From Pedobacter chitinilyticus (GTDB lineage: Bacteria; Bacteroidota; Bacteroidia; Sphingobacteriales; Sphingobacteriaceae), in the NCBI RefSeq assembly GCF_003313385.1, contig NZ_QMHN01000006.1, positions 1 to 64,000 on the forward strand: DNA of 64,000 nucleotides, given 5' to 3'. Positions within the stretch are counted from its first letter, which is position 1. The number at the start of each line of letters is the position of its first letter. Below the pieces are notes generated by a model. It did no database searches. It worked only from the letters and a program-made list of their open reading frames with translations, and had not been told where the DNA came from. Position numbers and translations under genes: made by a program. Below, piece by piece: positions 53,755 through 62,233 of this stretch.

Positions 53755-56397
53755 TTATATTTTAATTACTTTCTTAGTGCTTGTTACTTTTCCAGCATTT
53801 TCTATAGATAAAATATAGGTACCTGCTTGGATATTTTGCACATTAATTTCTTGCAATTGGTTACCGCTTACTTTTTTGGTCAACATAACTTGACCTTGAA
53901 TGTTAATAATCTTGATCACATCTCCATTTACCGCACCCGCAACACTGATATTGTTCTGCGTCACTGGATTTGGATAAACTGCCACGGCATTGCCTAATGC
54001 TATTCTTACCGATTTCACCTCGCTAGGATGCTCTGTACCGTCATGATCAACGCCTACCAAACGATAGTAGTTAATTCCTTCTGTTGGGTTTAAATGAGTA
54101 TAATCATAGTTAAAAATCCCTGCTTTATTGTTGGCGGCAACCGAATAGATTTTTTCAAAACCATTAGCACTTTTATGCTGTAGAACATATTCTTTCAAAT
54201 TTACCTCATCGGTAGTTTGCCAAGCCAGTTTCACACTGTTTAAGCTTTCTTTAGCTGTAAAGCTCAACAATCTCAATGGCAAAGTGGTGTTAGCTTCCCC
54301 CACTACAAAAGGAGAAAATGTACTTGTAGTAATTGTAGCGGTATTTGACGTTGCATTTCCTGTACCAGTAAAAGTTCCATAAGCACCCGAAGCATAAGCT
54401 GCAATACCAATTTGCGCATTACCGAAGCCAGCAAAATCAGCACCCTCTAAAGCATTATCCCAGCCTAAGGTTAAGTCTACATTGCCGGTTCCCGAAGTAC
54501 GGTTAATGTTCCAAACAGCATCTACCATTCTCAATTTTTGGGCTGCAGTTAGTGCTGTTCCATTAGAAGTTGCATCTGTCGTAGCACCTTGAAACACATT
54601 GATCTCAAAGTTTGAGATGGCGGTTGGATTTAGGGTTACAGGTGTGTAATGGCCTACTGTACCTACTGGAATCAATGTAGATGCAGATACATCAGCTATT
54701 TTTAGTACTCCTGTATTGCCACCCGCTGCATTAGTGACAATATATGATGAAGCGTTAAATGTACCTGTATTGATACTGGTATTGCTCAAACTCAAATTGT
54801 CACCTTCCCTCACCGTAAGGATGGCATTGTTTAAGGTTAACTTACCGTTAATGGTTACATTTTTGTTTGTGGTGGCAGCTGCATTAAAAGTCACATTTCC
54901 CAACGTATTACCTGTTATTGTAGAAAATGGTGCTAAAGTTGATGAGTTAAAAATAACGTTTGTCCCCGTTGACAATGTCAAACTTCCATTGGCGTTAATA
55001 TTAAATCCTCCATCGATACCATTGGTATTAGCTATTTTTAAAGTTGGTGAATTGCCGATGACTGCAATCGAATTTCCATTTCCTATAGCAGACTTTGATA
55101 AAGTAATGATCCCAGTGCTAGAAGTGCTGATCACATAAGTATTTGGTTGAATTTGCGGTCCAGTAATTAAATGTCCTGGAGCAACATCCAATGTGTTATA
55201 GTCAGCAACATTTGCAAAATTTATAACATTACTACCATCAACTACGGTGGCTGCGTTAGTAGAGGTATTTACCGCTGCCCTAAATTGCACCCTTCCTGTA
55301 TTAGCCGAAACGCCATTCCCTATAATTTGATTACCTTGTAAATCAAGAGTACCATAAATGTAAGAAATTAGCGCTCCGCCTAAATTAATCGACGAATTTA
55401 AAGTAACATTAGCATCATTAGCAATAGATAAAGCACCTAAGTTAAACGTTCCGCTCCCTGAAATACTTTGAGCTGTTGTACCTAACATCATTAGGTTAGA
55501 TGATCCAACTCCATTTACGCCAAGAGTACCATTATTCAATACATTTCCTGATACAGGAGACGGTCCAGTAGGATTTAAAAGTAGTGAAGCACCATTTTCA
55601 ATGGTCAAGTTTTCTACTCCCAAAAAATTTTCCGAGAGGGTAATCACTGCATTGTTTCTCACCATTACGTTTCCGAAATTCTTACCGTTAAAAAGCCCTG
55701 CCACCGAATTGTTCGCTTCCAAAATGTAATTACTGCCCGATTTCATTTCCGCGACATAACCTGTAGAATTATCTCCAAAAGGACTACGTCCACCTTGATA
55801 AATTAACGATGTACCGCTATTAAATACGATAGATTTAGTTCCAGAAGCAGAAATGCTGCTTAAAGGATATTGATTAACAACATTTACATAACACTTACTA
55901 TTGTTAGAAAATACACATGATCCTGTTGTTGGCACTTGAAGACGTTGAGCTCCTGCTGTACCTAGAATATATAACTCACTATTGTTGAAAGTAGCGGTTG
56001 AAGTAGCCGCTACCGAAAGCACAAAACTACCGCCAGCACCATCAATTAATCTAAGTTTGCTATTTCCTGTAACTTCTAAGGCGCTGTTAGTTCCATTGCT
56101 AAGGGCTAAAGTGGTTGTTCCAGAAGAAGCATTCCTAGTAAAACTAACATCGGCCCCATTTTGTAATTGTAGTTTACCTATAGTAGTTCCCCCTATAGTG
56201 AATGCAACAGTTACATTATCAAAGATGAGTACATCAGCAGTATTACTCCTAGAAACTGCTGTACCTCCAGGTGTAAGGCTCCAATTTGTACCCGCAAGAG
56301 AAGTTGCTGTAGCTCCTCCTACCCAGTAATAAGTACCTTGTGCAAAGCCAGTAATGGCCATGCAGCTTAAAATCATTAAAAGTAAAATTCTTTTCAT
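53755..56397 (-). CDS. Large repeat-rich secreted protein with T9SS sorting domain
   Basis: The 880-residue product has a signal peptide (MKRILLLMILSCMAITGFAQ), a long Thr/Ser/Asn/Gly-rich beta-strand repeat region (about 25-700) with repeated patterns like LTIENGASLLLNPTG and LTLNNAILTVREGDNLSLSN, then a fibronectin-like part (LRLLSFTAKESLNSVKLAW). The C-terminus (about 800-880) is a type IX secretion sorting domain with VYPNPVT and a KKV-I-KI end. It is likely attached to or secreted from the cell surface, with adhesion or binding of polysaccharide as the guess. No catalytic motif is seen. Confidence 0.8.
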   Translation of the reverse strand: MKRILLLMILSCMAITGFAQGTYYWVGGATATSLAGTNWSLTPGGTAVSRSNTADVLIFDNVTVAFTIGGTTIGKLQLQNGADVSFTRNASSGTTTLALSNGTNSALEVTGNSKLRLIDGAGGSFVLSVAATSTATFNNSELYILGTAGAQRLQVPTTGSCVFSNNSKCYVNVVNQYPLSSISASGTKSIVFNSGTSLIYQGGRSPFGDNSTGYVAEMKSGSNYILEANNSVAGLFNGKNFGNVMVRNNAVITLSENFLGVENLTIENGASLLLNPTGPSPVSGNVLNNGTLGVNGVGSSNLMMLGTTAQSISGSGTFNLGALSIANDANVTLNSSINLGGALISYIYGTLDLQGNQIIGNGVSANTGRVQFRAAVNTSTNAATVVDGSNVINFANVADYNTLDVAPGHLITGPQIQPNTYVISTSSTGIITLSKSAIGNGNSIAVIGNSPTLKIANTNGIDGGFNINANGSLTLSTGTNVIFNSSTLAPFSTITGNTLGNVTFNAAATTNKNVTINGKLTLNNAILTVREGDNLSLSNTSINTGTFNASSYIVTNAAGGNTGVLKIADVSASTLIPVGTVGHYTPVTLNPTAISNFEINVFQGATTDATSNGTALTAAQKLRMVDAVWNINRTSGTGNVDLTLGWDNALEGADFAGFGNAQIGIAAYASGAYGTFTGTGNATSNTATITTSTFSPFVVGEANTTLPLRLLSFTAKESLNSVKLAWQTTDEVNLKEYVLQHKSANGFEKIYSVAANNKAGIFNYDYTHLNPTEGINYYRLVGVDHDGTEHPSEVKSVRIALGNAVAVYPNPVTQNNISVAGAVNGDVIKIINIQGQVMLTKKVSGNQLQEINVQNIQAGTYILSIENAGKVTSTKKVIKI

Positions 56398-56456
56398 ATG
56401 CGTTTAATATTTGGTATAGGTGAAGGAGCGCTGGTTAAACGCTCCAATTATTTCTT

Positions 56457-57272
56457 TTATAAGTTTCCGTTGATTTCCAGATTATCCATCCAGGCTTTAG
56501 CCATCGTTTCATTACCTTTTGGCGTTACGCCATAAAAAACAAAGCCGTTTAAAGTTTTACCTGATTCTAAACCTCCACTGGTAAATTCACCAGCCAAGCG
56601 CTTACCGTTTACCCAAATGTGATAAGTTCCAGTATTTAATATTTGCTCACCTTCTTTGCTGTATTTCTTAGCTTCTACACTATTATTACTATATACTTCA
56701 ATTAAGTAGTCGGTATTTTTTGAGAAAGAAGTGCCTTTTACCGAAGTCCATTTGGCACCGTTACGGGTATAAAAGTTGATTTCATTAGCGGCAGATAAAT
56801 TCCATCTTAAGCCTGCAAAAATCTCTGTGGAAGTTTCCTTAATCCCACCGTTGCCCTGAAAAAGATCATCGGAATTATCGGAATTGCCATTAGCAAACAC
56901 CCACTGTCCAGCGGTAGCAGCATCTATTTTAAGGTTGAAACTCGTTTTAGCAACACCTTCTAAAGTGAGGTTATAAATAGAAAACTTGCTGGTAGTGGTG
57001 CCTGCTACAATTTCCAAACCTGCACCTTTGATGAAATCAGCACCGCTTTTCACCAAATCAAAAGCACCTGTACCATCTGATGCAGTACGCACCCTTACTT
57101 TGATGGCTTTGCTTAAGACTATTTTAGGCAAAAAAGAAGTAGAAGATGCTCCTGGATTAGGATTGAAAGTAGCTTCTTTATCTCCAAAATCATAATTGAT
57201 TACTGGTGCTTGCGACCAAGCAGAAAATGTAAATGTCGAGAGCGCAATAGTTAAAGCCAAAAGTTTCTTCAT
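56457..57272 (-). CDS. Exported jelly-roll-like protein, function unknown
   Basis: The 271-residue product begins MKKLLALTIALSTFTFSAWS and is all-beta in appearance (AKTSFNLKIDAATAGQWVFA, EFTSGGLESGKTLNGFVFYG). Its shape resembles LamG/concanavalin-like binding modules. No family is recognised. The ATG at 57272 is preferred because it gives a normal signal peptide; an upstream start at 57326 overlaps the preceding gene. It is encoded between the jelly-roll lyase candidate and the T9SS protein. Confidence 0.6.
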   Translation of the reverse strand: MKKLLALTIALSTFTFSAWSQAPVINYDFGDKEATFNPNPGASSTSFLPKIVLSKAIKVRVRTASDGTGAFDLVKSGADFIKGAGLEIVAGTTTSKFSIYNLTLEGVAKTSFNLKIDAATAGQWVFANGNSDNSDDLFQGNGGIKETSTEIFAGLRWNLSAANEINFYTRNGAKWTSVKGTSFSKNTDYLIEVYSNNSVEAKKYSKEGEQILNTGTYHIWVNGKRLAGEFTSGGLESGKTLNGFVFYGVTPKGNETMAKAWMDNLEINGNL

Positions 57273-57292
57273 CAGTTCTTTATTTAAAGGGA

Positions 57293-58171
57293 TTAGTATT
57301 CTGTGATATTGAAATCGTTGAACCAAAGGGTTTCATCTCTTAACATATCTGGTTGAAGTGTTCTTCTGTAAATACCCCACTTCGGGCGACAGCTGGTGGT
57401 ATTTTTTCGCCACATTTCGATATTGGTAAATGCTTGCTTCAACAACACCTTGTTATCACTAATTCGAGTGATCTGTATTTCGTATTTACCGTCGAAAGAA
57501 AAGGTAGCTCTTTCCGTCACCTCCACCCATTGTCCTCTGAAATCGGACAAAGGAACAGTAGCAATATATTTTTGAGAAGTAGCATCTGTATCACCCGTAT
57601 GAATGACCTGTAGGATATCACCGCCAGCTTTATATCTAGGCGTTAGCGTGATGATAGGAAGCGTATTGTCACCATCAATAGGTTTTAGTTGATGAATATG
57701 GGTAAAATCGCTAGAAGGCTTGAAACCTGCATCCAATTTAAATTTCCATTTGTACAGCACCTTTTCATCTTTACTAGCTTTTAAATTTTCTGGAGATCTA
57801 TCATAGGTTTTGATTTCATTGCGTTGCCGATCTGAGTCTTCACATTTATCATTATCTGGAGTCACATGAATTTTAAAAGCGAAAACCGTCCTCTTTAAAT
57901 CCTGATCGTAAACTTGTGTAATATGCTTACCAAAAGCGATGTGACTGCAATCGGGCGCTTCAATCACATCGCCTGTGCCACCAAAAATATTATTGATTAA
58001 CTGATAGGTATCAACAGCTGCATTGGCAGTCAACGTTATTCCCTCTGTATTAGCCGTTTGATTACCACCACCAGCGATCTCCTCTTTTTCAAGGACAGCA
58101 CTTTTTTGTTTACTACAGGCATAGCTGAAGAAACAAATGCATAATACATAAAGCAAGTTTTGCTTATTCAT
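57293..58171 (-). CDS. Putative jelly-roll polysaccharide lyase, lipoprotein
   Basis: The 292-residue lipoprotein starts MNKQNLLYVLCICFFSYAC (Cys19). Three motif-like places match those that make up the active site of jelly-roll lyases such as PL7 or heparin-lyase-I-like families: DRQRNEIKTYD, THIHQL and RPKWGIYR. In PL7 the equivalents are RSELR, QIH and YFKAGxYNQ; the match is partial, so a related family is also possible. It would provide the endolytic step missing otherwise. The ATG at 58171 is preferred as it starts the lipoprotein signal; the operator pair lies 15 nt upstream. Confidence 0.65.
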   Translation of the reverse strand: MNKQNLLYVLCICFFSYACSKQKSAVLEKEEIAGGGNQTANTEGITLTANAAVDTYQLINNIFGGTGDVIEAPDCSHIAFGKHITQVYDQDLKRTVFAFKIHVTPDNDKCEDSDRQRNEIKTYDRSPENLKASKDEKVLYKWKFKLDAGFKPSSDFTHIHQLKPIDGDNTLPIITLTPRYKAGGDILQVIHTGDTDATSQKYIATVPLSDFRGQWVEVTERATFSFDGKYEIQITRISDNKVLLKQAFTNIEMWRKNTTSCRPKWGIYRRTLQPDMLRDETLWFNDFNITEY

Positions 58172-58185
58172 ACACAAGGATAAAT

Positions 58186-58239
58186 TTGGTTGACCAATAT
58201 TTGGTTGACCAAATTTATACAAATAAAGTTATGAAGCAA
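58186..58239 (-). promoter_or_regulatory. Promoter of jelly-roll lyase unit with two operators
   Basis: Minus strand: TTG (58239-58237), 19-nt spacer, TAAATTTG (58217-58210). Palindromes TTGGTTGACCAA at 58201-58212 and 58186-58197, 15 bp apart. The first overlaps the -7 box by 3 bp, as at the other two promoters. Confidence 0.8.
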
Positions 58240-58336
58240 ATTTTTTAGAAAATTTTAACACATAGAATTCCGTAACGTTTTTAATGGGGTAAAAAGAGGA
58301 TCGGGGCCTTGTGATAGGTGATTTTTAGAATGCAAA

Positions 58337-58416
58337 AAACCTCGTAGGTTTTGAAAACCTACGAGGTTTGAGTATCGGTGCTTTAAACTTCGTAAGTTTT
58401 AAAAACTGGTGAAGTT
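58337..58416. repeat. Palindrome plus decayed second copy
   Basis: Perfect 16-bp arms AAACCTCGTAGGTTTT / AAAACCTACGAGGTTT around one G (58337-58369). A decayed version (AAACTTCGTAAGTTTT...) follows at 58385-58416. It resembles a widespread Bacteroidota intergenic repeat. Confidence 0.8.
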
Positions 58417-58460
58417 GATTACTGCATAAGAATTAAAATAGTTTATAAAAACAGCGGATG

Positions 58461-58964
58461 CTATTTCCTAGCGAAGCGTCCCTCTGCCTCGTTGATGGTT
58501 TGTTGCACGAGCTTTTGCAATGCACTGGCTTTGTGACCTATCAAAGGATCTTTGTCGTAATTGGTAAGGTAGATGATATTTCTGGTCGTGTCGTCGTATA
58601 CAAATTGGAATTGATAGCGCAGCACTTTTGGATCTTTAAAATTAGCACCTGCATTCGCTATCGTATCTGGAAGATTAAGCAAATCCTCCTCATCAATTTT
58701 ACTATGCAGATAAATGACGTTATTGGTACGAAGCTTAAAGTTCTCTTTAATTAAGCGATCACGTTGATCTAGGAATTGATAGTTGCCCGTTTTTGAATTA
58801 TAACTGTTCTGCAAGCTATCGCCTACTCCCCATTGATAGTTAAGGCTTACAAATGCCACTGCTTTTTTTCCACCGCTTCTCAGTTTCATCATGTAGTAAC
58901 CGCCAACCACTGCGATTAGCAATACAGAAGCTATTTTTAAGATGAATTTTTGATTGGCATTCAT
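58461..58964 (-). CDS. Membrane-anchored protein, paralogue A
   Basis: The 167-residue protein has one N-terminal membrane helix (ILKIASVLLIAVVGGYYMMK) and a soluble domain with SLNYQWGVGDSLQNSYNSKTG and LPDTIANAGANFKDPKVLRYQF. The next gene upstream encodes a same-length relative. The ATG overlaps the stop of that gene by one base. No known family is recognised; a periplasmic domain is likely. Confidence 0.6.
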   Translation of the reverse strand: MNANQKFILKIASVLLIAVVGGYYMMKLRSGGKKAVAFVSLNYQWGVGDSLQNSYNSKTGNYQFLDQRDRLIKENFKLRTNNVIYLHSKIDEEDLLNLPDTIANAGANFKDPKVLRYQFQFVYDDTTRNIIYLTNYDKDPLIGHKASALQKLVQQTINEAEGRFARK

Positions 58965-59467
58965 TATCTAGCAGCGTTTTCCTTATCGATCAACGTAAGT
59001 TCTATTTCCTTTTGCATTTTACCGATGGCACCTTTCATGCGCTCGCTGCCGCTAAAGTTTGGCAAATAGGTTACTTCTTTAGATTTCTTCTGGTAGTTAA
59101 ATTTGATGAAATAACGCAATTGCTTAGGATTATTGACATCTGCCTCGTTATTGGCTATTATGTTTGGCAGGTTCCAAAATCCCTGAACATCGGCAATGCT
59201 ATCCAAGTATTTAATATCTCTTTGGCTAAGCTTAACGTTACTTTTCACCAAAGAATCGTTCTTATTCAAATATTTGAATTCGCCAGTAGCTGAATTATAA
59301 CTGTTTTCCAATTGCGTACCCGTTCCCCATTTATACTCTAAAGAAACAAAGTATTTTTCTTGAAACGGTGCATTTTTAATCATTGGCGCATAATATATCA
59401 CACTGTATATTACAAATGGTACTACTACGCTTAATGTTAAAAAAATCTTTTTCCCTCTTGAAGTCAT
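58964..59467 (-). CDS. Membrane-anchored protein, paralogue B
   Basis: Also 167 residues: N-terminal helix (IFLTLSVVVPFVIYSVIYY) followed by SLEYKWGTGTQLENSYNSATG and LPNIIANNEADVNNPKQLRY, which align with paralogue A. The similarity shows an old tandem duplication. Starts 2 nt after the symporter gene stop, so the three genes are one unit. Function unknown. Confidence 0.6.
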   Translation of the reverse strand: MTSRGKKIFLTLSVVVPFVIYSVIYYAPMIKNAPFQEKYFVSLEYKWGTGTQLENSYNSATGEFKYLNKNDSLVKSNVKLSQRDIKYLDSIADVQGFWNLPNIIANNEADVNNPKQLRYFIKFNYQKKSKEVTYLPNFSGSERMKGAIGKMQKEIELTLIDKENAAR

Positions 59468-59469
59468 AT

Positions 59470-60891
59470 TTATTCCGCTACAAAATTCTTCGACGCCTCA
59501 TCGTCAAACTCACCCTCCCATTTGGCCACTACTACAGTTGCCAAACAATTACCAATTACGTTTACCGAGGTTCTAGCCATATCCATCAGCTCATCAATAC
59601 CTAAAATAGCAGCAATGATAAACACGGGAAGACCGAACTGCTCGGCAGTGGCAATCAATACAATTAGCGACGCTCTTGGTACTGCAGCAACACCTTTTGA
59701 AGTAATCATCAAGGTAAATGCAATGGCCAATTGTTGTCCTATTCCCAAATGCATTCCTGCCGCTTGGGCTACAAAGATAGACGCTAAAGAAAGATATAAA
59801 GAAGTTCCATCTAAATTAAAGCTGTATCCTGTTGGTATGACGAACGATACAATTTTACGTGGCACCCCAAATTTCTCCATATTGCTCATCGCCTTTGGCA
59901 AAGCCGCATCTGAACTGGTAGTTGCAAAAGCAATAGAAACAGGTTCTTTTACAGCCTGTATAAATTTCTTAATCGATATTTTTAAGAAAAGCATGATCGG
60001 CACAAATACCGCCAATACAAATACAATTAACGCAATGTATAGGGAACCTAAAAGCATGAACAGGTTCTTCAATATATCTACCCCTAAATGACCTACGGTA
60101 TAAGCCATTGCAGCCCCCACACCAATAGGTGCAAAGTACATGATGAGATTAGTGAATTTAAACATTACCTCCGACAAGCTCTCGGCAAAATCTACCAGAG
60201 GCTTTCGTTTCTTCTCTTCTACCATCGCTAAGCCAATACCAAAAATCACCGAGAATACTACGATTTGTAATACTTTGTTCTCGTACATTGATTTCACTAC
60301 GTTTTCTGGAAATAGTTCGTAAAAGAAGTGCGCAAATTTATAAACACCGTGTACGTTTTGTGGTAGTGCCTCTAATTCTGTATCCACTACTTTAGCTGTC
60401 GGCAATTGTTGTTGAGGCATTTTCTGAATATCTACGCCAACTCCAGCATGTGTAATGTTAATTACCGCCAAACCAATGAAAATGGCACATGAAGTAGCGC
60501 AAAAGAAATAAAGCATTGATTTCCACGCCATACGGCCTACTTGTTTCAAATCAGAGTGACCCGCAATACCATATACCAATGTTCCAAAAAGGATTGGACC
60601 TACGATGGTTTTCACTAATTTGATGAAGCCTTTGCTAAGAGGGTGTAATGCCGCCGCGAATTTTGGAAAATCAACACCTACGAATACCCCTAAAAGCATA
60701 CAAACCAATATCCATGTGGTTAAATTCCTTTTTACTAAGGCGTATCCTATCAACACAGCTGCTAGGCCCCATCGTGCCGACATCATCACTAGTTCGGACA
60801 CTTGCACAATCTCGAATTCTTTTAACAAAGTGAGAATTAAAGCAATGGTAATACAAATTACGGTGATGAGACCTATTTTAGTTTTTTTCAT
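59470..60891 (-). CDS. Dicarboxylate/amino acid:cation symporter
   Basis: The 473-residue inner membrane carrier has about eight to nine helices and the DAACS signature motifs: SFVIPTGYSFNLDGTSLYLS, IAFATTSSDAALPKAM (the serine-rich hairpin) and MARTSVNVIGNCLATVVVAKWEG at the end. Members take up glutamate, aspartate or C4-dicarboxylates with Na+ or H+. Substrate is not resolved. First gene of a unit with the two small paralogues. Confidence 0.92.
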   Translation of the reverse strand: MKKTKIGLITVICITIALILTLLKEFEIVQVSELVMMSARWGLAAVLIGYALVKRNLTTWILVCMLLGVFVGVDFPKFAAALHPLSKGFIKLVKTIVGPILFGTLVYGIAGHSDLKQVGRMAWKSMLYFFCATSCAIFIGLAVINITHAGVGVDIQKMPQQQLPTAKVVDTELEALPQNVHGVYKFAHFFYELFPENVVKSMYENKVLQIVVFSVIFGIGLAMVEEKKRKPLVDFAESLSEVMFKFTNLIMYFAPIGVGAAMAYTVGHLGVDILKNLFMLLGSLYIALIVFVLAVFVPIMLFLKISIKKFIQAVKEPVSIAFATTSSDAALPKAMSNMEKFGVPRKIVSFVIPTGYSFNLDGTSLYLSLASIFVAQAAGMHLGIGQQLAIAFTLMITSKGVAAVPRASLIVLIATAEQFGLPVFIIAAILGIDELMDMARTSVNVIGNCLATVVVAKWEGEFDDEASKNFVAE

Positions 60892-61118
60892 TTTTTGTTT
60901 TTTATTGTGTCTATTTATTCAAAAGGCACAAATTCTATTTGGTTTATTTTGGTTTGTACTAAGCTCCCTCAACAACCATAAAAGTTGTATGCTGGGTATC
61001 ATTAGACCGACAAAAATAAATAAATGCATTAAGCACACAAACATTTATTAATTTAGCCAGCGTTTATGGTGTAACAATTTAATGTTGCACTGTTCTAATA
61101 GACATACAAAAACAGTAA
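60892..61118. other. Divergent promoter region
   Basis: This 227-bp stretch separates the symporter gene from the sigma factor gene, which point away from each other. No clear operator palindrome is seen. Confidence 0.5.
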
Positions 61119-61616
61119 ATGGACCGAAAAGATCAGCTTTTTAAGGAAATTTTCGATAAAAATTCAAAGAAGATATTTCACTTGTGCTACGGTTATACTG
61201 GCGACAAGGATTCGGCGAATGATCTTTTGCAGGAAACGTTTTTAAAGGTGTGGCAGAACTTGGATAAGTTCAGAAATAAATCCCTAATATCTACATGGAT
61301 TTATAGGATTGCCGTGAATACCTGTTTAACTTACTTACGCTCCGAAAAAAGACAGGCCAAAGATGAACTTACTGATAATATTATAGAGAATAAGATAGAA
61401 GAATACTCTGAAAAAAATGAACAGGTAGCCTTGTTGTATAAGTCGATCTCTAAATTGGAAGAAAATGACCGTTTAATTATCACGATGGTATTAGATGAAC
61501 TTCCTTACAACGAAATAGCAGATATATCGGGCATTAGTGAGGGAAATTTAAGGGTTAAAATCCACCGCATCAAACAGAAACTTACTGAAATATACAACCA
61601 ACATGCAAGAATTTGA
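61119..61616 (+). CDS. ECF-type RNA polymerase sigma factor
   Basis: The 165-residue protein has sigma region 2 (FHLCYGYTGDKDSANDLLQETFLKVWQNLDKF, about 21-52) and region 4 (DELPYNEIADISGISEGNLRVKIHRIKQKL, about 128-157). No region 3 is present, as in ECF sigma factors. Its end overlaps the next gene by 14 nt, which suggests that the latter is its partner, perhaps an anti-sigma factor. Confidence 0.9.
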   Translation: MDRKDQLFKEIFDKNSKKIFHLCYGYTGDKDSANDLLQETFLKVWQNLDKFRNKSLISTWIYRIAVNTCLTYLRSEKRQAKDELTDNIIENKIEEYSEKNEQVALLYKSISKLEENDRLIITMVLDELPYNEIADISGISEGNLRVKIHRIKQKLTEIYNQHARI

Positions 61617-62202
61617 TCACATAGAAGCATTATGGGCTAAGCATACCGTTGATGTGAAAATATCTGCCGACGAGATGCTAAAGCAGGCCAAAAAGGATGT
61701 AAGCAACATGCGTACCAAGTCGTTACTGAACATTATTGGTATGATGCTTTCTGTTTTTGCGGTAGCGGCCATTTGGCTTTTCTACGATGTAACGTCTATT
61801 TCTACACATTTTGGCATTAGTATAATTATTTTAGCCATAGCAGTTTACACCATTATTTTATACAGCAACCACCGCGTAATTTCCCGCAACGATTTCACAG
61901 AAAACCCCAATATTTTTCTCCAAAAACTAAAAGTGTACCAGTTGCAAAGGCACCAATTGTATAACCGACTATATTGGTTTTACGTGATTGCACTTTCTCT
62001 GGGTATGGCCCTCTATTTTTATGAAATACTACACAATTTCGAGCTTTGGCTACAAATATTGACTTTGATATTAAGCTTTGGCTGGATCATCTTTTGCTCC
62101 ACACTGGTTAGAAAAGCAGTCATTAAAAAGGATAAGGAAAGAATTGCACTTTTAATTGAGAAATTTGAACGCATTAGCGGCCAGTTTAAGGAAACAGAAT
62201 AA
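61603..62202 (+). CDS. Membrane protein, possible anti-sigma partner
   Basis: The 199-residue protein has a soluble N-terminus (about 40 residues, LWAKHTVDVKISADEMLKQA) and four hydrophobic segments (IIGMMLSVFAVAAIWLFYD, IIILAIAVYTIILY, LYWFYVIALSLGMALYF, ILTLILSFGWIIFCS). No zinc-binding anti-sigma motif is evident. The 14-nt overlap with the sigma gene and a cytoplasmic N-terminus make it a plausible anti-sigma protein. Confidence 0.65.
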   Translation: MQEFDHIEALWAKHTVDVKISADEMLKQAKKDVSNMRTKSLLNIIGMMLSVFAVAAIWLFYDVTSISTHFGISIIILAIAVYTIILYSNHRVISRNDFTENPNIFLQKLKVYQLQRHQLYNRLYWFYVIALSLGMALYFYEILHNFELWLQILTLILSFGWIIFCSTLVRKAVIKKDKERIALLIEKFERISGQFKETE

Positions 62203-62233
62203 ATTGGCACAAGTTTCGTTCTTGTATGGTTAA

